Shown here: positions 10,039 through 19,621 of the stretch, piece by piece | How the letters are laid out: the number at the start of each line of letters is the position of its first letter | Position numbering within the stretch: the stretch's first letter is position 1 | From: Beta vulgaris subsp. vulgaris | Taxonomy: Eukaryota > Streptophyta > Magnoliopsida > Caryophyllales > Amaranthaceae | DNA length: 64,000 nucleotides | Reading direction: 5' to 3' | Assembly: GCF_026745355.1 (NCBI RefSeq) | Contig: NC_079209.1 | Span: 5,647,507-5,711,506, forward strand | Program-made: the position numbers and the translations under genes | Notes under the pieces: model-generated | Database searches by the model: none | The model's input: only the letters and a program-made list of their open reading frames with translations | Told to the model about the DNA's origin: nothing

Positions 10039-12903
10039 CTATCTTTCCAAAATTGAATCGTTTTCCCGTTTCCAACCTTCCATTTGAAGACCTTTGCTAA
10101 AGATTGGTCTTAATTTCATTAGATTTCTCCATTGCCAAGAGCTTGACTGCGAGGGTGCATAGTCAAAGAGCGTTTTGCTTTTCAGATATTTTTTCGTGAC
10201 TAGTTGAACCCATAAGTTGCTAGGATCCATTAGAATTCTCCAAAGTAGCTTCATTTGCATTGCTTTGTTATTGACTTCAGCTTTACGAAGTCCTAGTCCA
10301 CCTAGATATTTTGGCTTGCAGATTCTATCCCATCCAATAAGATTGGGGGTAGAGGCTGTTGGATCACGATTCCAGAAAAAATTTCTACATATCTTATCAA
10401 TGTTTACTAGGGTGGAGCTTGGCAAAGTGAAGCTCTGCATTTGGTGGTTTGGCTTAGTGGCCAGACAAGATTTTATCAACGTTGTTCTCCCTGCCTGGGA
10501 CACAGTATTTGCTTTCCACTTGGCTAGTTGATTATTTGTGTTTGTTATGATTTTTTCGAAAGTATTTGCATTCACTCTTTTGTCTATGATTGGACATCCT
10601 AGGTAAGAATCTAGGGAAGTAACATACTCCATTGCTAGAATTGTTTTGAAGTCTGAGATTTGTTGTTCTGACACGTTGCTCGTACATTGGAATGCCGATT
10701 TATGATAATTAACTAATTGTCCGGACATGGAACAATATTTATTTAGTATGTTTTTTATGACATGGCAAGATTGAACGTTAGCTTTTGCAAAGATCATGGT
10801 ATCATCAGCAAAGGTGAGAAATGGGATTCTCATTCCTGATTGACCTGGGCTAACCCCCAGTGCTTGAACTCTTTCTGGCCCTATATACTGAAGTTGTCGA
10901 GCTAATAGTTCTGCACATAGAATAAAAAGGTAGGGTGACAGAGGGTCTCCCTGTCTTATTCCTCTCGAAGGAAAAAATTGGTCAGAAGGTATTCCATTAA
11001 CTATTACTGAAAACGAAACGGTGGAAACACACTCTCGGATCCAATCAATCCATTGTTGGCAGAAACCTAGTTTTTCTAGCGTAGTAAAAATGTAACCCCA
11101 TTCTAGTCTATCATACGCCTTTTCCATATCCAGCTTTATTGCAATCCAACCGGAGGCTCCAGTTTTTTTTCTAAAAGCATGGAAAACTTCATGCGCCATA
11201 AGTATGTTATCCTGGATTAGTCGATCTGGAACAAAGGCTCCTTGGAGGGGGTGGACAATTTTCCCTAAAACTTGTTTAAGCCTGTTGACTAAAATTTTTG
11301 AAATTATCTTATACATCGTTGAGCATAAGCTTATTGGCCTAAAGTGATTTGCCGAGGAAGGGTTTTCTATTTTGGGGATAAGAGCTATGAAAGTATGATT
11401 GACTTCTTTTAATAGTTTTCCAGAATGGAAGAATGCTTTAACAGATCTTATTACAGATTTACCTATGATTCCCCAGTACTTCTGGAAGAATAAGGGGGGG
11501 TAACCATCTGGGCCTGGAGATTTATCTGGGTCTAGTTGAAATACTGCGTTGTGGATTTCTTGGTCTGAGACTTGTGCGCATAATTCATAATTATCCTCGG
11601 GGGTAATTATATTATCTAATAATTGGAAGTCTATCCTTGCATCAAAGTTGCTATTTTCATCTGATTTGAATCTGTCCTTGAAATCTTCTTCCACTAGCTT
11701 ACGTATAATGTTTGGGTTTTGTGAGGAAGAATTATTTTGGGCTGTATAGATATTTATCATGTTGCGGTTTTTTCTTATGGAGGCTGCTCTATGGAAAAAC
11801 GTGTTATTTTGATCCCCGAGTTTTAGATATTTGATTTTGCTTCTTTGTTGCCAATACGTAGTTGAAAAATCAATTAATTTGTGGCGTTTCTTTAAAAGTC
11901 TATTGTACTTAGAGATCAACTCTATTGATGCAGTGTTGTCTATTATTTTGGGTTGAATATTATTTAGTTGAGCATCAGTTTTTCTAATTTGATCCGTTAC
12001 TTTTCCGAATTTACTTTTGCTCCACTCCTTTGCTTTGTTTTTCAATAGTTTGCATTTTTGGGTGAAACAATACATGTTAGAGCCCACCAATCTTTTATTC
12101 CAGATTTTGGCCACTAAGACTAAGAAATCTTTTCTAAAAGTCCATTGCTTTTCAAATCGAAATGGTGTTGCTTTGACCTCTCTGGTATTACTAGTGAAGG
12201 ATAGTTGTACTTGGCAGTGATCGGAAGAGGTGAAGAGGTGATTTTTAATATTTGCTGTTGGAAATTGTTCTATAAAAGTGGGGGATGCCATTACTCTATC
12301 AAGTCTTTCCCAAATGTTATTTTCTCCAGCTACCTTTTTCCTCCAAGTGTAGACTTGGCCAGAGAACGGAATATCAAGAATGTTACAATTAGATTTTAAC
12401 AAGTTAATTCTTTTGAATCTCGAAGAGTTAGGGGCAGCACCTCCAATTTTTTCATGTGGTGCCCCAATTTCATTATAATCTCCAATTATTATGAACAATG
12501 TGGATAATGAGTTTACAAATAGCATGAGTTCTTTCCAAAAGGCTTCTTTTTCCGAATAATTGGGAGGAGCATAAATAAAGATTGCTATAAAACTTTTGTC
12601 TTCATTCAACAAACTGATTTTAGTAGCGATAAATCTATTGGCTTTGAATATAACATTTAAATTATATGGGTTTACAATATTTTCTTTCCAAAACAACCAT
12701 AATCCTCCTGAGAGGCCAAAAGATGGAATAAAATCACAAAAACTAAACCCACATTTGCGTGCTAAACCTTGAGAAGGGGGGGATACATGTTTTATTTCAC
12801 TTAGTGCCATAATACTGATTTGGTTGGCGAGGCAAAAATCCCTGACTTCTTGCATTGCATTCTTTCTCATTACTCCCCTAATATTCCAAAAGCCAATTGT
12901 CAT
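10039..12903 (-). CDS. LINE A ORF2: endonuclease and reverse transcriptase
   Basis: The open frame has 954 codons. Residues 1-235 are an APE-type endonuclease: WN-I-RG at 6-10, the catalytic E36 in ALSEIKH, D142/N144 in GDYNE, and SDH at 227-229. It would nick the target DNA. Residues about 460-740 are a non-LTR reverse transcriptase: SPGPDG, LDMEKAYDR (D592), RQGDPLSP and the catalytic FADD (700-701), all intact. It would copy the RNA at the nick (target-primed reverse transcription). The ATG lies 19 nt after the ORF1 stop. The frame ends early after a 1-nt indel near 10085; zf-RVT and RNase H follow in other frames, so the complete protein cannot be made without frameshifting. Confidence 0.88.
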   Translation of the reverse strand: MTIGFWNIRGVMRKNAMQEVRDFCLANQISIMALSEIKHVSPPSQGLARKCGFSFCDFIPSFGLSGGLWLFWKENIVNPYNLNVIFKANRFIATKISLLNEDKSFIAIFIYAPPNYSEKEAFWKELMLFVNSLSTLFIIIGDYNEIGAPHEKIGGAAPNSSRFKRINLLKSNCNILDIPFSGQVYTWRKKVAGENNIWERLDRVMASPTFIEQFPTANIKNHLFTSSDHCQVQLSFTSNTREVKATPFRFEKQWTFRKDFLVLVAKIWNKRLVGSNMYCFTQKCKLLKNKAKEWSKSKFGKVTDQIRKTDAQLNNIQPKIIDNTASIELISKYNRLLKKRHKLIDFSTTYWQQRSKIKYLKLGDQNNTFFHRAASIRKNRNMINIYTAQNNSSSQNPNIIRKLVEEDFKDRFKSDENSNFDARIDFQLLDNIITPEDNYELCAQVSDQEIHNAVFQLDPDKSPGPDGYPPLFFQKYWGIIGKSVIRSVKAFFHSGKLLKEVNHTFIALIPKIENPSSANHFRPISLCSTMYKIISKILVNRLKQVLGKIVHPLQGAFVPDRLIQDNILMAHEVFHAFRKKTGASGWIAIKLDMEKAYDRLEWGYIFTTLEKLGFCQQWIDWIRECVSTVSFSVIVNGIPSDQFFPSRGIRQGDPLSPYLFILCAELLARQLQYIGPERVQALGVSPGQSGMRIPFLTFADDTMIFAKANVQSCHVIKNILNKYCSMSGQLVNYHKSAFQCTSNVSEQQISDFKTILAMEYVTSLDSYLGCPIIDKRVNANTFEKIITNTNNQLAKWKANTVSQAGRTTLIKSCLATKPNHQMQSFTLPSSTLVNIDKICRNFFWNRDPTASTPNLIGWDRICKPKYLGGLGLRKAEVNNKAMQMKLLWRILMDPSNLWVQLVTKKYLKSKTLFDYAPSQSSSWQWRNLMKLRPIFSKGLQMEGWKRENDSILER

Positions 12904-12922
12904 GATTCGTTAGATTATAGAA

Positions 12923-14566
12923 CTATTTTCTTGCCCTCTTCAGAGAGGTTGATGCTGAGTCATCTTCATCACTTTCCTTTCCCTTTCTCTTAGATACATC
13001 CGAAGGGATAGATGTGCTCGAATTACCTGGCTGCTCAACCTCCAAACCTTCAATTTGTTTGAGGAAAGAGTCATCTGAATTAAGAGAGTGGAACGGGCTT
13101 ACATTGAGGTTGGAATGGCTAGTGCTGTTGTTTGAATTTTCCAGGAGAATTGGGCCCTTATCAGGGTCATTATTCCACATTTCCTTCTCCAACCGATCAA
13201 GTTCATCCTCAATAAATTCTGAACTGTTACCTGGAATAGCTAACTGGAGATTGCTACTGCTTTCTTTTCCACAAAACATCAGATTTGGGGGAGCTGCATC
13301 AGGCATACACATCACACCTTCTGGGTGTTGACATAGAGAAGAGGGGATAAGTACTTGAGGTAGGACTGTATGACTTTCATCATTAGAGGGGCTTTTGGGT
13401 GCATTGGAAGAGGCCACCCTGAGTGATCTTTTACCTTTAGCACTAGGTGGGACTGAAATCCACCCTACTTCAGTGTCTTGATGATCTGGCTGCTGCATAA
13501 CCGTGTCTTTTAGAGGTCCCACCTCCCTGGCTGAGGGAGGGGGAGGAGGGGGAACCTGGACATTCTTGTTTATCACACTACCCTCAGCATGGAGTGGAGC
13601 CTTGCCTCGTTGTCTAGGCTTAGCATGCACCACATACGCTGACTGAGCTGTGGTGGGATGCGATTCTGGCCTAGTACAATGAGTAGGCTTCTCACCTGCC
13701 ATAGACGAAAAACTCGGGGCTTTTTCCAGCACAATTTTGACCTCTTTCGGAGGAGCATGTAGAAGGGGACAAGATTCTATTGGGTGAGAATCATCACCAC
13801 AAAAAGCACATCCTTTCGAAAAATCCTCAAACCAAATGAGATAACCAAACTTTTTACCACCTTGTCTAACAATTTCAGCATATGTTTTTAGGGGCTCAAG
13901 AATGTTAACAGTGATACAAGCACGAGCAAAACGGATTTTGTTTCTCAGAAGGGACCTTTGGTCAAGTCTAATGAATTTTCCAATTTTATTCATTTCAACC
14001 AGATTAGCCACAGATTGGGAGTTTAGTAATTCAGTGGGGAAGCGGGGGATGCGAATCCAAAGATCCACTTTTTCAATTTCCTCCGAAAAAGGGTCAAAAA
14101 AGGGTCTCCATGGTAGTAGGACTAGGAGCTCCCCTTGCACATGCCAGGGTCGCTCGTCCCAAACCAGGTTTCTGTCAGCCACATTAGCGAATCGTAAGAG
14201 GATCCACTGATTACCCAGATCATGGTAATCCACATCACCCCTCACCATTTTCCAATCCGCTTTAGTGCGGGACATGACAGTGCGAATATCTAGTGGTTCA
14301 CCAAGCATTTTGCCAATTAGACAGGTTTTTGAAAGCTCCTCTATGTCTTGTTGGACCTGAGGGAGTTCATCCAAGGGGGGCTGGGGAGAAGGATCATTTT
14401 TAGAGAGGGGGGGATGGGGGCCATTTTCAGAGGGGGTGGGGGGAGCAGAGTGCATATTGGGGGTTTCAGAGGGAGAGTTCAAATTCTGGGAGGGGGTTTC
14501 ACTGTTCAAAGGCTCTGAAGAAGAGCCCTGAATTACCACTTCTTTGAAAGATTTTTTTTCAGCCAT
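12923..14566 (-). CDS. LINE A ORF1: nucleic-acid-binding protein
   Basis: I start it at the ATG at 14566 (MAEKKSFKEV), giving 547 residues. The frame is open back to 15544, but the extra part crosses the 5' leader and even the poly-T of LINE B, so it is not real coding. Residues 20-70 are Pro/Ser-rich. About 75-160 is a DUF4283-like region (LIGKMLGEPLDIR, WHVQGELLVL) and about 160-245 its usual partner. C253-C256-H261-C266 form a CX2CX4HX4C knuckle. The C-terminal half is low-complexity and ends with a basic KRKG/KRARK tail. As in other plant LINEs the product would coat element RNA. A second possible ATG (MAGAPHLTQ) lies upstream in the same frame. Confidence 0.82.
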   Translation of the reverse strand: MAEKKSFKEVVIQGSSSEPLNSETPSQNLNSPSETPNMHSAPPTPSENGPHPPLSKNDPSPQPPLDELPQVQQDIEELSKTCLIGKMLGEPLDIRTVMSRTKADWKMVRGDVDYHDLGNQWILLRFANVADRNLVWDERPWHVQGELLVLLPWRPFFDPFSEEIEKVDLWIRIPRFPTELLNSQSVANLVEMNKIGKFIRLDQRSLLRNKIRFARACITVNILEPLKTYAEIVRQGGKKFGYLIWFEDFSKGCAFCGDDSHPIESCPLLHAPPKEVKIVLEKAPSFSSMAGEKPTHCTRPESHPTTAQSAYVVHAKPRQRGKAPLHAEGSVINKNVQVPPPPPPSAREVGPLKDTVMQQPDHQDTEVGWISVPPSAKGKRSLRVASSNAPKSPSNDESHTVLPQVLIPSSLCQHPEGVMCMPDAAPPNLMFCGKESSSNLQLAIPGNSSEFIEDELDRLEKEMWNNDPDKGPILLENSNNSTSHSNLNVSPFHSLNSDDSFLKQIEGLEVEQPGNSSTSIPSDVSKRKGKESDEDDSASTSLKRARK

Positions 14567-15357
14567 ATTAGACAACGTAAAATTTTTCTTAAAGAAATTG
14601 AAAATGTAGTGAGTAAAGGACTTAGGCTTGGGAGAGAGTGGATAAGAGAGACTGACCTTTAATCTCTTTAAATAGAGATGGGATACCTTTGGGCTTTTGG
14701 ATTGACTATCTTCTGCTTTCAAATTGTGTTGCATCTTTGACTTGAAACAGATATTTTCATTCTTGAAATCCGAACCATAATAGATGAAGGAGTCACGAGT
14801 TGACGCTAATTGGGGAGGGGAATCAACTTTTTCGCCCGTCGATCTCCTCGGCATCTTCACCTTAATCTTCACAGGGGAAATTTTTTTGATTTGCGTGAGG
14901 TGGGGAGCCCCAGCCATTCCTAGATCTGGCAAATTTGCCTTATTGAATCTGAATAGGAACCAGTAGAACCATCTAAAAATGTTTTTGAAATTCCAGCTTT
15001 TTTGGTCTTCTTTTAATGTTGCTTGAATCAGCTTTTTGAAGAAAATCAGGTGATGAGGGTTTACTCTTTTACCCGCTGGATAAAGGAAGTTGTTTGAGCA
15101 ATTTGGGCTTGGGGTTATCAGCTTTTTCTGATTTTTGTGGCTTTGATCTTGTTTTGAGTTGATTGGAAAAGATGAGAAACTTGGTAATGCATTCCACGAA
15201 AGAATTAGGCTGCATAGGATTCTAATAGTGTTAGGTAGAAATGTTCTAGATGTAGGAGATGGTTTTCTGGGGGCTTTGTGGCTGGGTTTTCTTTTTTTCT
15301 TTTCTCTCCTTCTCTCTCTAGTTTTCTCTCTCATGGTTTTCTTGTTCGAGAAGGTTC
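14567..15357 (-). other. LINE A 5' leader
   Basis: This is the region between the 5' end of LINE A at the TSD and the ORF1 start. On the minus strand it opens ggaaccttctcgaacaag and then gagagaaaac-type purine-rich sequence. It probably contains the internal pol II promoter, which cannot be pinpointed. Confidence 0.6.
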
Positions 15358-15373
15358 CCAACAAATTATTTTT

Positions 15374-15494
15374 GAAGAAACATCTTTCGAACTGTAGATG
15401 CTTATAAGGTAATTTGCAAGATCGATGTCTTAAACAAATTGATGAGATGATTACACAACCGTCTAATTTAGATGAAAAGTCTATAGATGATGAT
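15374..15494. other. Remnant of older target DNA between LINE A and LINE B
   Basis: About 120 bp lie between the TSD of LINE A (ends 15373) and the TSD of LINE B (15484-15494). If both LINEs are removed mentally, this joins sequence left of 8674 to sequence right of 22327. One frame across the join reads QIDEMITQPSNLDEK, but there is a stop just upstream, so I call it no more than a possible old coding remnant. Confidence 0.5.
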
Positions 15495-15545
15495 TTTTTT
15501 TTTTTTTTTTTATTTTTTTTTTTGACATCAAGAAAAACATACAAC

Positions 15546-17393
15546 TTAATCTAAGGTAGTCCTCAAATGGCGACAAGTAGTAGCTATTGAGTGAGCCATT
15601 TGCACCTGTTGGCGGCTTACCTTCAGTAGACAGCACCAATTGAGATGTGCAGCCTCAGCTTTGATGGATGCTAGCGTGTGTTGAATCGTAATGTCCACCT
15701 GCTTTGTAGATCGTAGATATTGAACCAGTAAGACCGAATCCGTGTTGAGTAAAATGTTCTGGTAGTGGTTCTCTCTGGCCCATCGTATAGCTTGTAGGCA
15801 GGCTTGTGCTTCTGTATGAAGTGCAGATAACGCGTAGAAGAAAAGACCTTTCCGGTAGATACAATGGTTACTAACATGCACTACCCAAGCAAGGCCTCCA
15901 GTACCGAACTTGGCATCCCAGGACCCGTCCAATTGAATCATAATTTCTGGGTTACCATGATGAGCCATACCCAGATTATGAGAGAGGAACCCAGGTGGGT
16001 CCACTTCATTCGGAGCCGGTGGAATGTCCAGCGGAAAGGAATCCGTTCCCATAAAAAGTTGATGTTGTCTGTCACTTTCTTTAACATAAGCTGAAAGAAT
16101 GTGCAGCGTGGCTCGGACATTCCTGAAAATTTGATGATTCCTCGTTTTCCATATGGCCCACAAAGTTCCGAGGAACGTAGGTAGGCGACTCCCATTATGG
16201 CCATCTTCAATAATGAGGTTGCCAATCCAAAATTCTAGCCAAGCAGATATGGACAGTAGTTGAGGAATAGGAACCCGGAGGTGTATGTTAGCTAGGTCCC
16301 AAGCCTCTATAGCGAGAGGGCAGTAACGAAATATATGGAGAGCATCCTCATCTTCATGTAAACAAGTGAGGCATGAACCGGAACTGGTTATACCACGATG
16401 TCGTAGATTAGAGGAAGTAGCTAAACAGTTATGCCACAACCGCCAAACAAACATCTTCCATTTCGGCATGATGTTCAATCCCCAGAGCTGACGAAAGAAT
16501 TTCGTAGCCGCTGTGGATGTCATGCTGCAAGTTTCTTGTTGATAGTGTTGAAGGAGAATTCCGTACCCCGATTTGGTGGAGCAATCCCCCGTACGAGTTA
16601 TGGGCCAGTAGATTTTGTCCTCCATGTGTGAGTGAGAAGGAAGCTCGATACCTTGAATGAGGCGTGCATCTTGTGGAATAAAGAGGTGATTGATCATGCT
16701 TGCATTCCAAACCCGCTGATCACAGAACATTAGGTTGGCCACTGTTATGTTCTTGGCTTCTCGCAGGGTAATCGAGTCCCGGAATGTAGGAGTATGCCCA
16801 TTAACCCAAGCATGGGTTGCTGCCTTGATCGTTAAGCCATCACCGACTTTCCACGCACAGTGAGCTTGTAGGTGTTTACTGGCCACCAAGAGGCCTCTTC
16901 GCCCCCAAAAGAGTTTATGGTTTGTCGCACGTATCCAAGACTGGGAAAGGGGAGCAGCTTTGAAAACCTTAGAGAGTAGCAGTTGGGGGTTATGGACAAT
17001 ACGCCATACCTTCTTCATAAGTAAGGCCTGATTAAAGCAAGCAAGATTACGAATACCAAGACCCCCGGAACCTTTAGGTTGCTGTAAAATATTTTTCCTC
17101 TTCCAATGGATCCCTTTATGTTCTATGTTGCGCCAGAAAAAACGAATCAACAGAGCATCCAATTTATGGAGGATTGACGCTGGAATCTGAAAAATAGCAA
17201 GTTGGTTCATAATCGAAGCTACCAGGATGGAATTAATGATGATGAGTTTTGCAGGTTGAGATAGTGCGCTATGGTTCCAGGTAGCAAGTTTAGCCGACAC
17301 TTTGTCCAAGAGAGGGTTGAAATGTCGGGTTTTAGAATCTTGAATATCAATAGGAGAACCCAGGTATGTCCCTAGTGAAGGTTTGTCCTCCAA
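15546..17393 (-). pseudogene. LINE B ORF2 C-terminal part: RT thumb, zf-RVT, RNase H
   Basis: This 615-residue open stretch includes the post-RT region (YLGSPIDIQD, GGLGIRNLACFNQALL), a zf-RVT Cys/His cluster (CLTCLHEDEDALHIFRYC) and a C-terminal RNase H with D in LDGSWD, E in HTEAQACLQA and D in NTDSVLLV. It ends at a stop close to the poly(A) tract, as expected for the last LINE domain. It is joined to the RT domain only through a break near 17400-17427, so it is part of a pseudogene although it is long and open. Confidence 0.82.
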
Positions 17394-17426
17394 GTGAAGA
17401 AGATGTTTGTAGACGAGACGTTGCTC

Positions 17427-18620
17427 CTACGGAATATTTGGACTAAACTTTATAAAGGATTTCCCTAGGTTAATCATCTGACCCGAGATGTTACAGAAGC
17501 GGTTGGTGATCGAGTTGAGGGCAATACAAGCCCCTTCTGAAGCTCGGAAGAAAAACAAAGCATCATCTGCAAAAACAAATGGCTTAACGTTGGCCCCTGT
17601 TGACCAATTTTGATGCCCTGAAATTTCCGCAAATCTGTAGCAAGAGTAGTCATTCTTGACAATATCTCCATGCAGAATAAAAAGAGGTATGGGGACAAAG
17701 GGTCGCCCTGTCTTAGACCACAAATCGGCTGAAACATAGGAGTAGTACTACCATTGCTGAGAACTGTATAAGTGACAGTTGATATACATTGTTGAATCAT
17801 GTGGATCCAATGTGCAGGGAAGCCATACGCAGTTAACACCTTAATTATGAATAACCAGTTTTAAAGCGGCGAACTGTCTGTCCCCCGATCGTTGTTTGTT
17901 GATGATGTGAGTTAATTCATGCGAAATCAAAATATTATCATCCATATGACGGCCCGGAATGAAAGCATTTTGCATATCGGAAATGAGCCGAGGTAAAAGG
18001 TGTCGCATCCTGTTAACCAAGCATTTGGCAATACATTTATAGACAACATTGCAGAGGCTTATCGGCCTAAAATGACTTACCTCCTCCGGAGGTGAGACTT
18101 TCGGAATGAGAACTAGGAGAGTTTTATTCCATTCCTTCAGAAGATGTCCAGTTGAAAAGAATCGTTGCACAGCCTGAATAACTAGGGGTCCAATGTCATC
18201 CCAATATAACTTGTAAAACTCCGAGGTAAAGCCATCCATGCCTGGTGATTTATTATTCGCAATACTAAACATCGCATCACGAATCTCCTGGTCCGAAATG
18301 TGTTGGAGCAACATTTGTTTATCAGGCTCCTGAAGACATGGAAGATCAAGCTCACGAAGTACTAAATCAATCTCTGAACCATGTAGCAAGTTATCCAAAG
18401 TGGTAGTAGTGGATGGTTGATATAAAGCCTTAAAATGGTGTTGTATCATTAAGGCTATTTCCTGACCATTTTCAACCCAGTTCCCCTCCTGGTTCCTTAA
18501 CATATACACATAATTGCGCTGCTTTTTTTGCCGAAGTCGATTAAATAATAGCTTAGAGGGGATATCTCCAACCTGAAGATGATATTCTTTGATACGTTGA
18601 AGCCAGTATGTCGTGGCCAT
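17427..18620 (-). pseudogene. LINE B ORF2 reverse transcriptase, motif A lost
   Basis: 18620-17841 carries the first RT blocks (SPGMDGFTSEFYK, LIPKVSPPEEVSHFRPISLC, FIPGRHMDDNIL) and stops right after FAALKL. The LDMxKAYDR motif with the first catalytic Asp should follow; instead there are a few unrelated codons and a TAA, and the next frame resumes with LTAYGFPAHWI, which normally lies about 15 residues further. So motif A is precisely missing. 17839-17474 has GLRQGDPLSPYLF; the FADD box is then found in a third frame (17723-17427, FVFADDALFFF). This RT is dead. Confidence 0.82.
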
Positions 18621-19616
18621 CTAACTGTCTTTGGTGAGCAAGCGTTTATTTCTTTCCACTGACACAGCTTGCGGAAGGGTATGAACATTAGTGCCTTGAA
18701 AATATAACTCGTCAAAGATCCTTCGCCAATTAACTCCCCAAAAGAGACGTTTATCTAAACACCATTTTTTCAACTTAAGTCGTAACAAATCCAACTTTCT
18801 GGATAACACATACATAGGGGATCCGACTATGTAGAGCTGCCAGACTTCATGAACAAAATGAATTACCTCAGAGTGTCTTAAGCACCAGTTTTCAATTTGA
18901 TAGGGACGCTTTGGTTTAAGTGTTGAAGGTGCCAAGTGCAACCAAATTGGAGCGTGATCAGAATGTAAAATGGGGAAATTTTGCACCACTGCCAATGGGT
19001 TATCATCCCACCATTCGAGGGAAGCATAAGCTTTATCAAGTCTCTCCATAATGAGGTCGTCATCATCTCTGTTATTGGACCAGGTAAATCTCGGTCCATG
19101 AAATGGAATGTCGCGTAAATGTAAATCATTCTTCCAATTGTTAAAGTCCTCCCAACCTCGGATAGTTGTGGCGCCCCCTAATTTATCCGCATATGAATCC
19201 ACTTGGTTTATATCCCCTATGATAATGTAGTTAGTGTATTGGCAAAGTAAATGGTGAAGTTCTTCCCATAATCCTAGTCTAAGCTCGAACTGAGGCTCAC
19301 CATACAAAAAGAGGCAGTGCCAGGATTTTCCATTCATAGAGGATATTTTACAAAGGACATAATTCCTACATTGCACAACCACATCCATCACAAAAGGCCC
19401 CCAACAAAACACTACTAAACCGCCCCTTGTATCAACAGCATCAACCCCACAAAAAGATGTTGGAACAGTAGCTCTAACTAACCTAACCACACTATTTACA
19501 GACATTTTTGTTTCTTGGAGAAACAGGAAGGTAGGATGGTAACTCGAGATGAGCCACCTAAGGTAAGGAATTGCCGGGCTTTGCCTGTCATTCAACCCTC
19601 GGCAATTCCAAGCCAT
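18621..19616 (-). pseudogene. LINE B ORF2 endonuclease domain
   Basis: It is the APE-type endonuclease part of ORF2: MAWNCRGLND at the start, E in FLQETKM, IIGDINQVDSYADK (GD-N), and SDHAPIWLHL. The first ATG in frame is at 19616, 6 nt after the ORF1 stop (TGA at 19624-19622). A single in-frame TAG at 18621-18623 separates it from the RT part in the same frame, so only one base prevents read-through here. The domain itself looks intact. Confidence 0.8.
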
Positions 19617-19621
19617 TACAT

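Larger units (their letters stand above)
8685..15357 (-). mobile_element. LINE A: L1-type retrotransposon, nearly full length
   Basis: This minus-strand LINE is about 6.67 kb. On the plus strand it starts with its poly(A) tract seen as 34 T (8685-8718) and ends at its 5' end near 15357. The target word CCAACAAATTATTTTT occurs on both sides (8674-8689 and 15358-15373), although its last bases merge with the poly-T. From 5' to 3' it has a leader, ORF1 with a DUF4283-like region and CCHC knuckle, and ORF2 with endonuclease, reverse transcriptase, a zf-RVT-like region and RNase H. ORF2 is open for 954 codons, then broken by frameshifts near 10085, 9335 and 9232. With endonuclease and RT intact it looks like the youngest LINE here, but it is probably immobile. 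Confidence 0.9.

Noticed and set aside
14567..15544. Upstream 326 codons of the 873-codon frame over LINE A ORF1
   Set aside because: The extension runs through the LINE A leader, past its TSD, and into the poly-T of LINE B (the KKKNKKKKK stretch), so it cannot be one protein.
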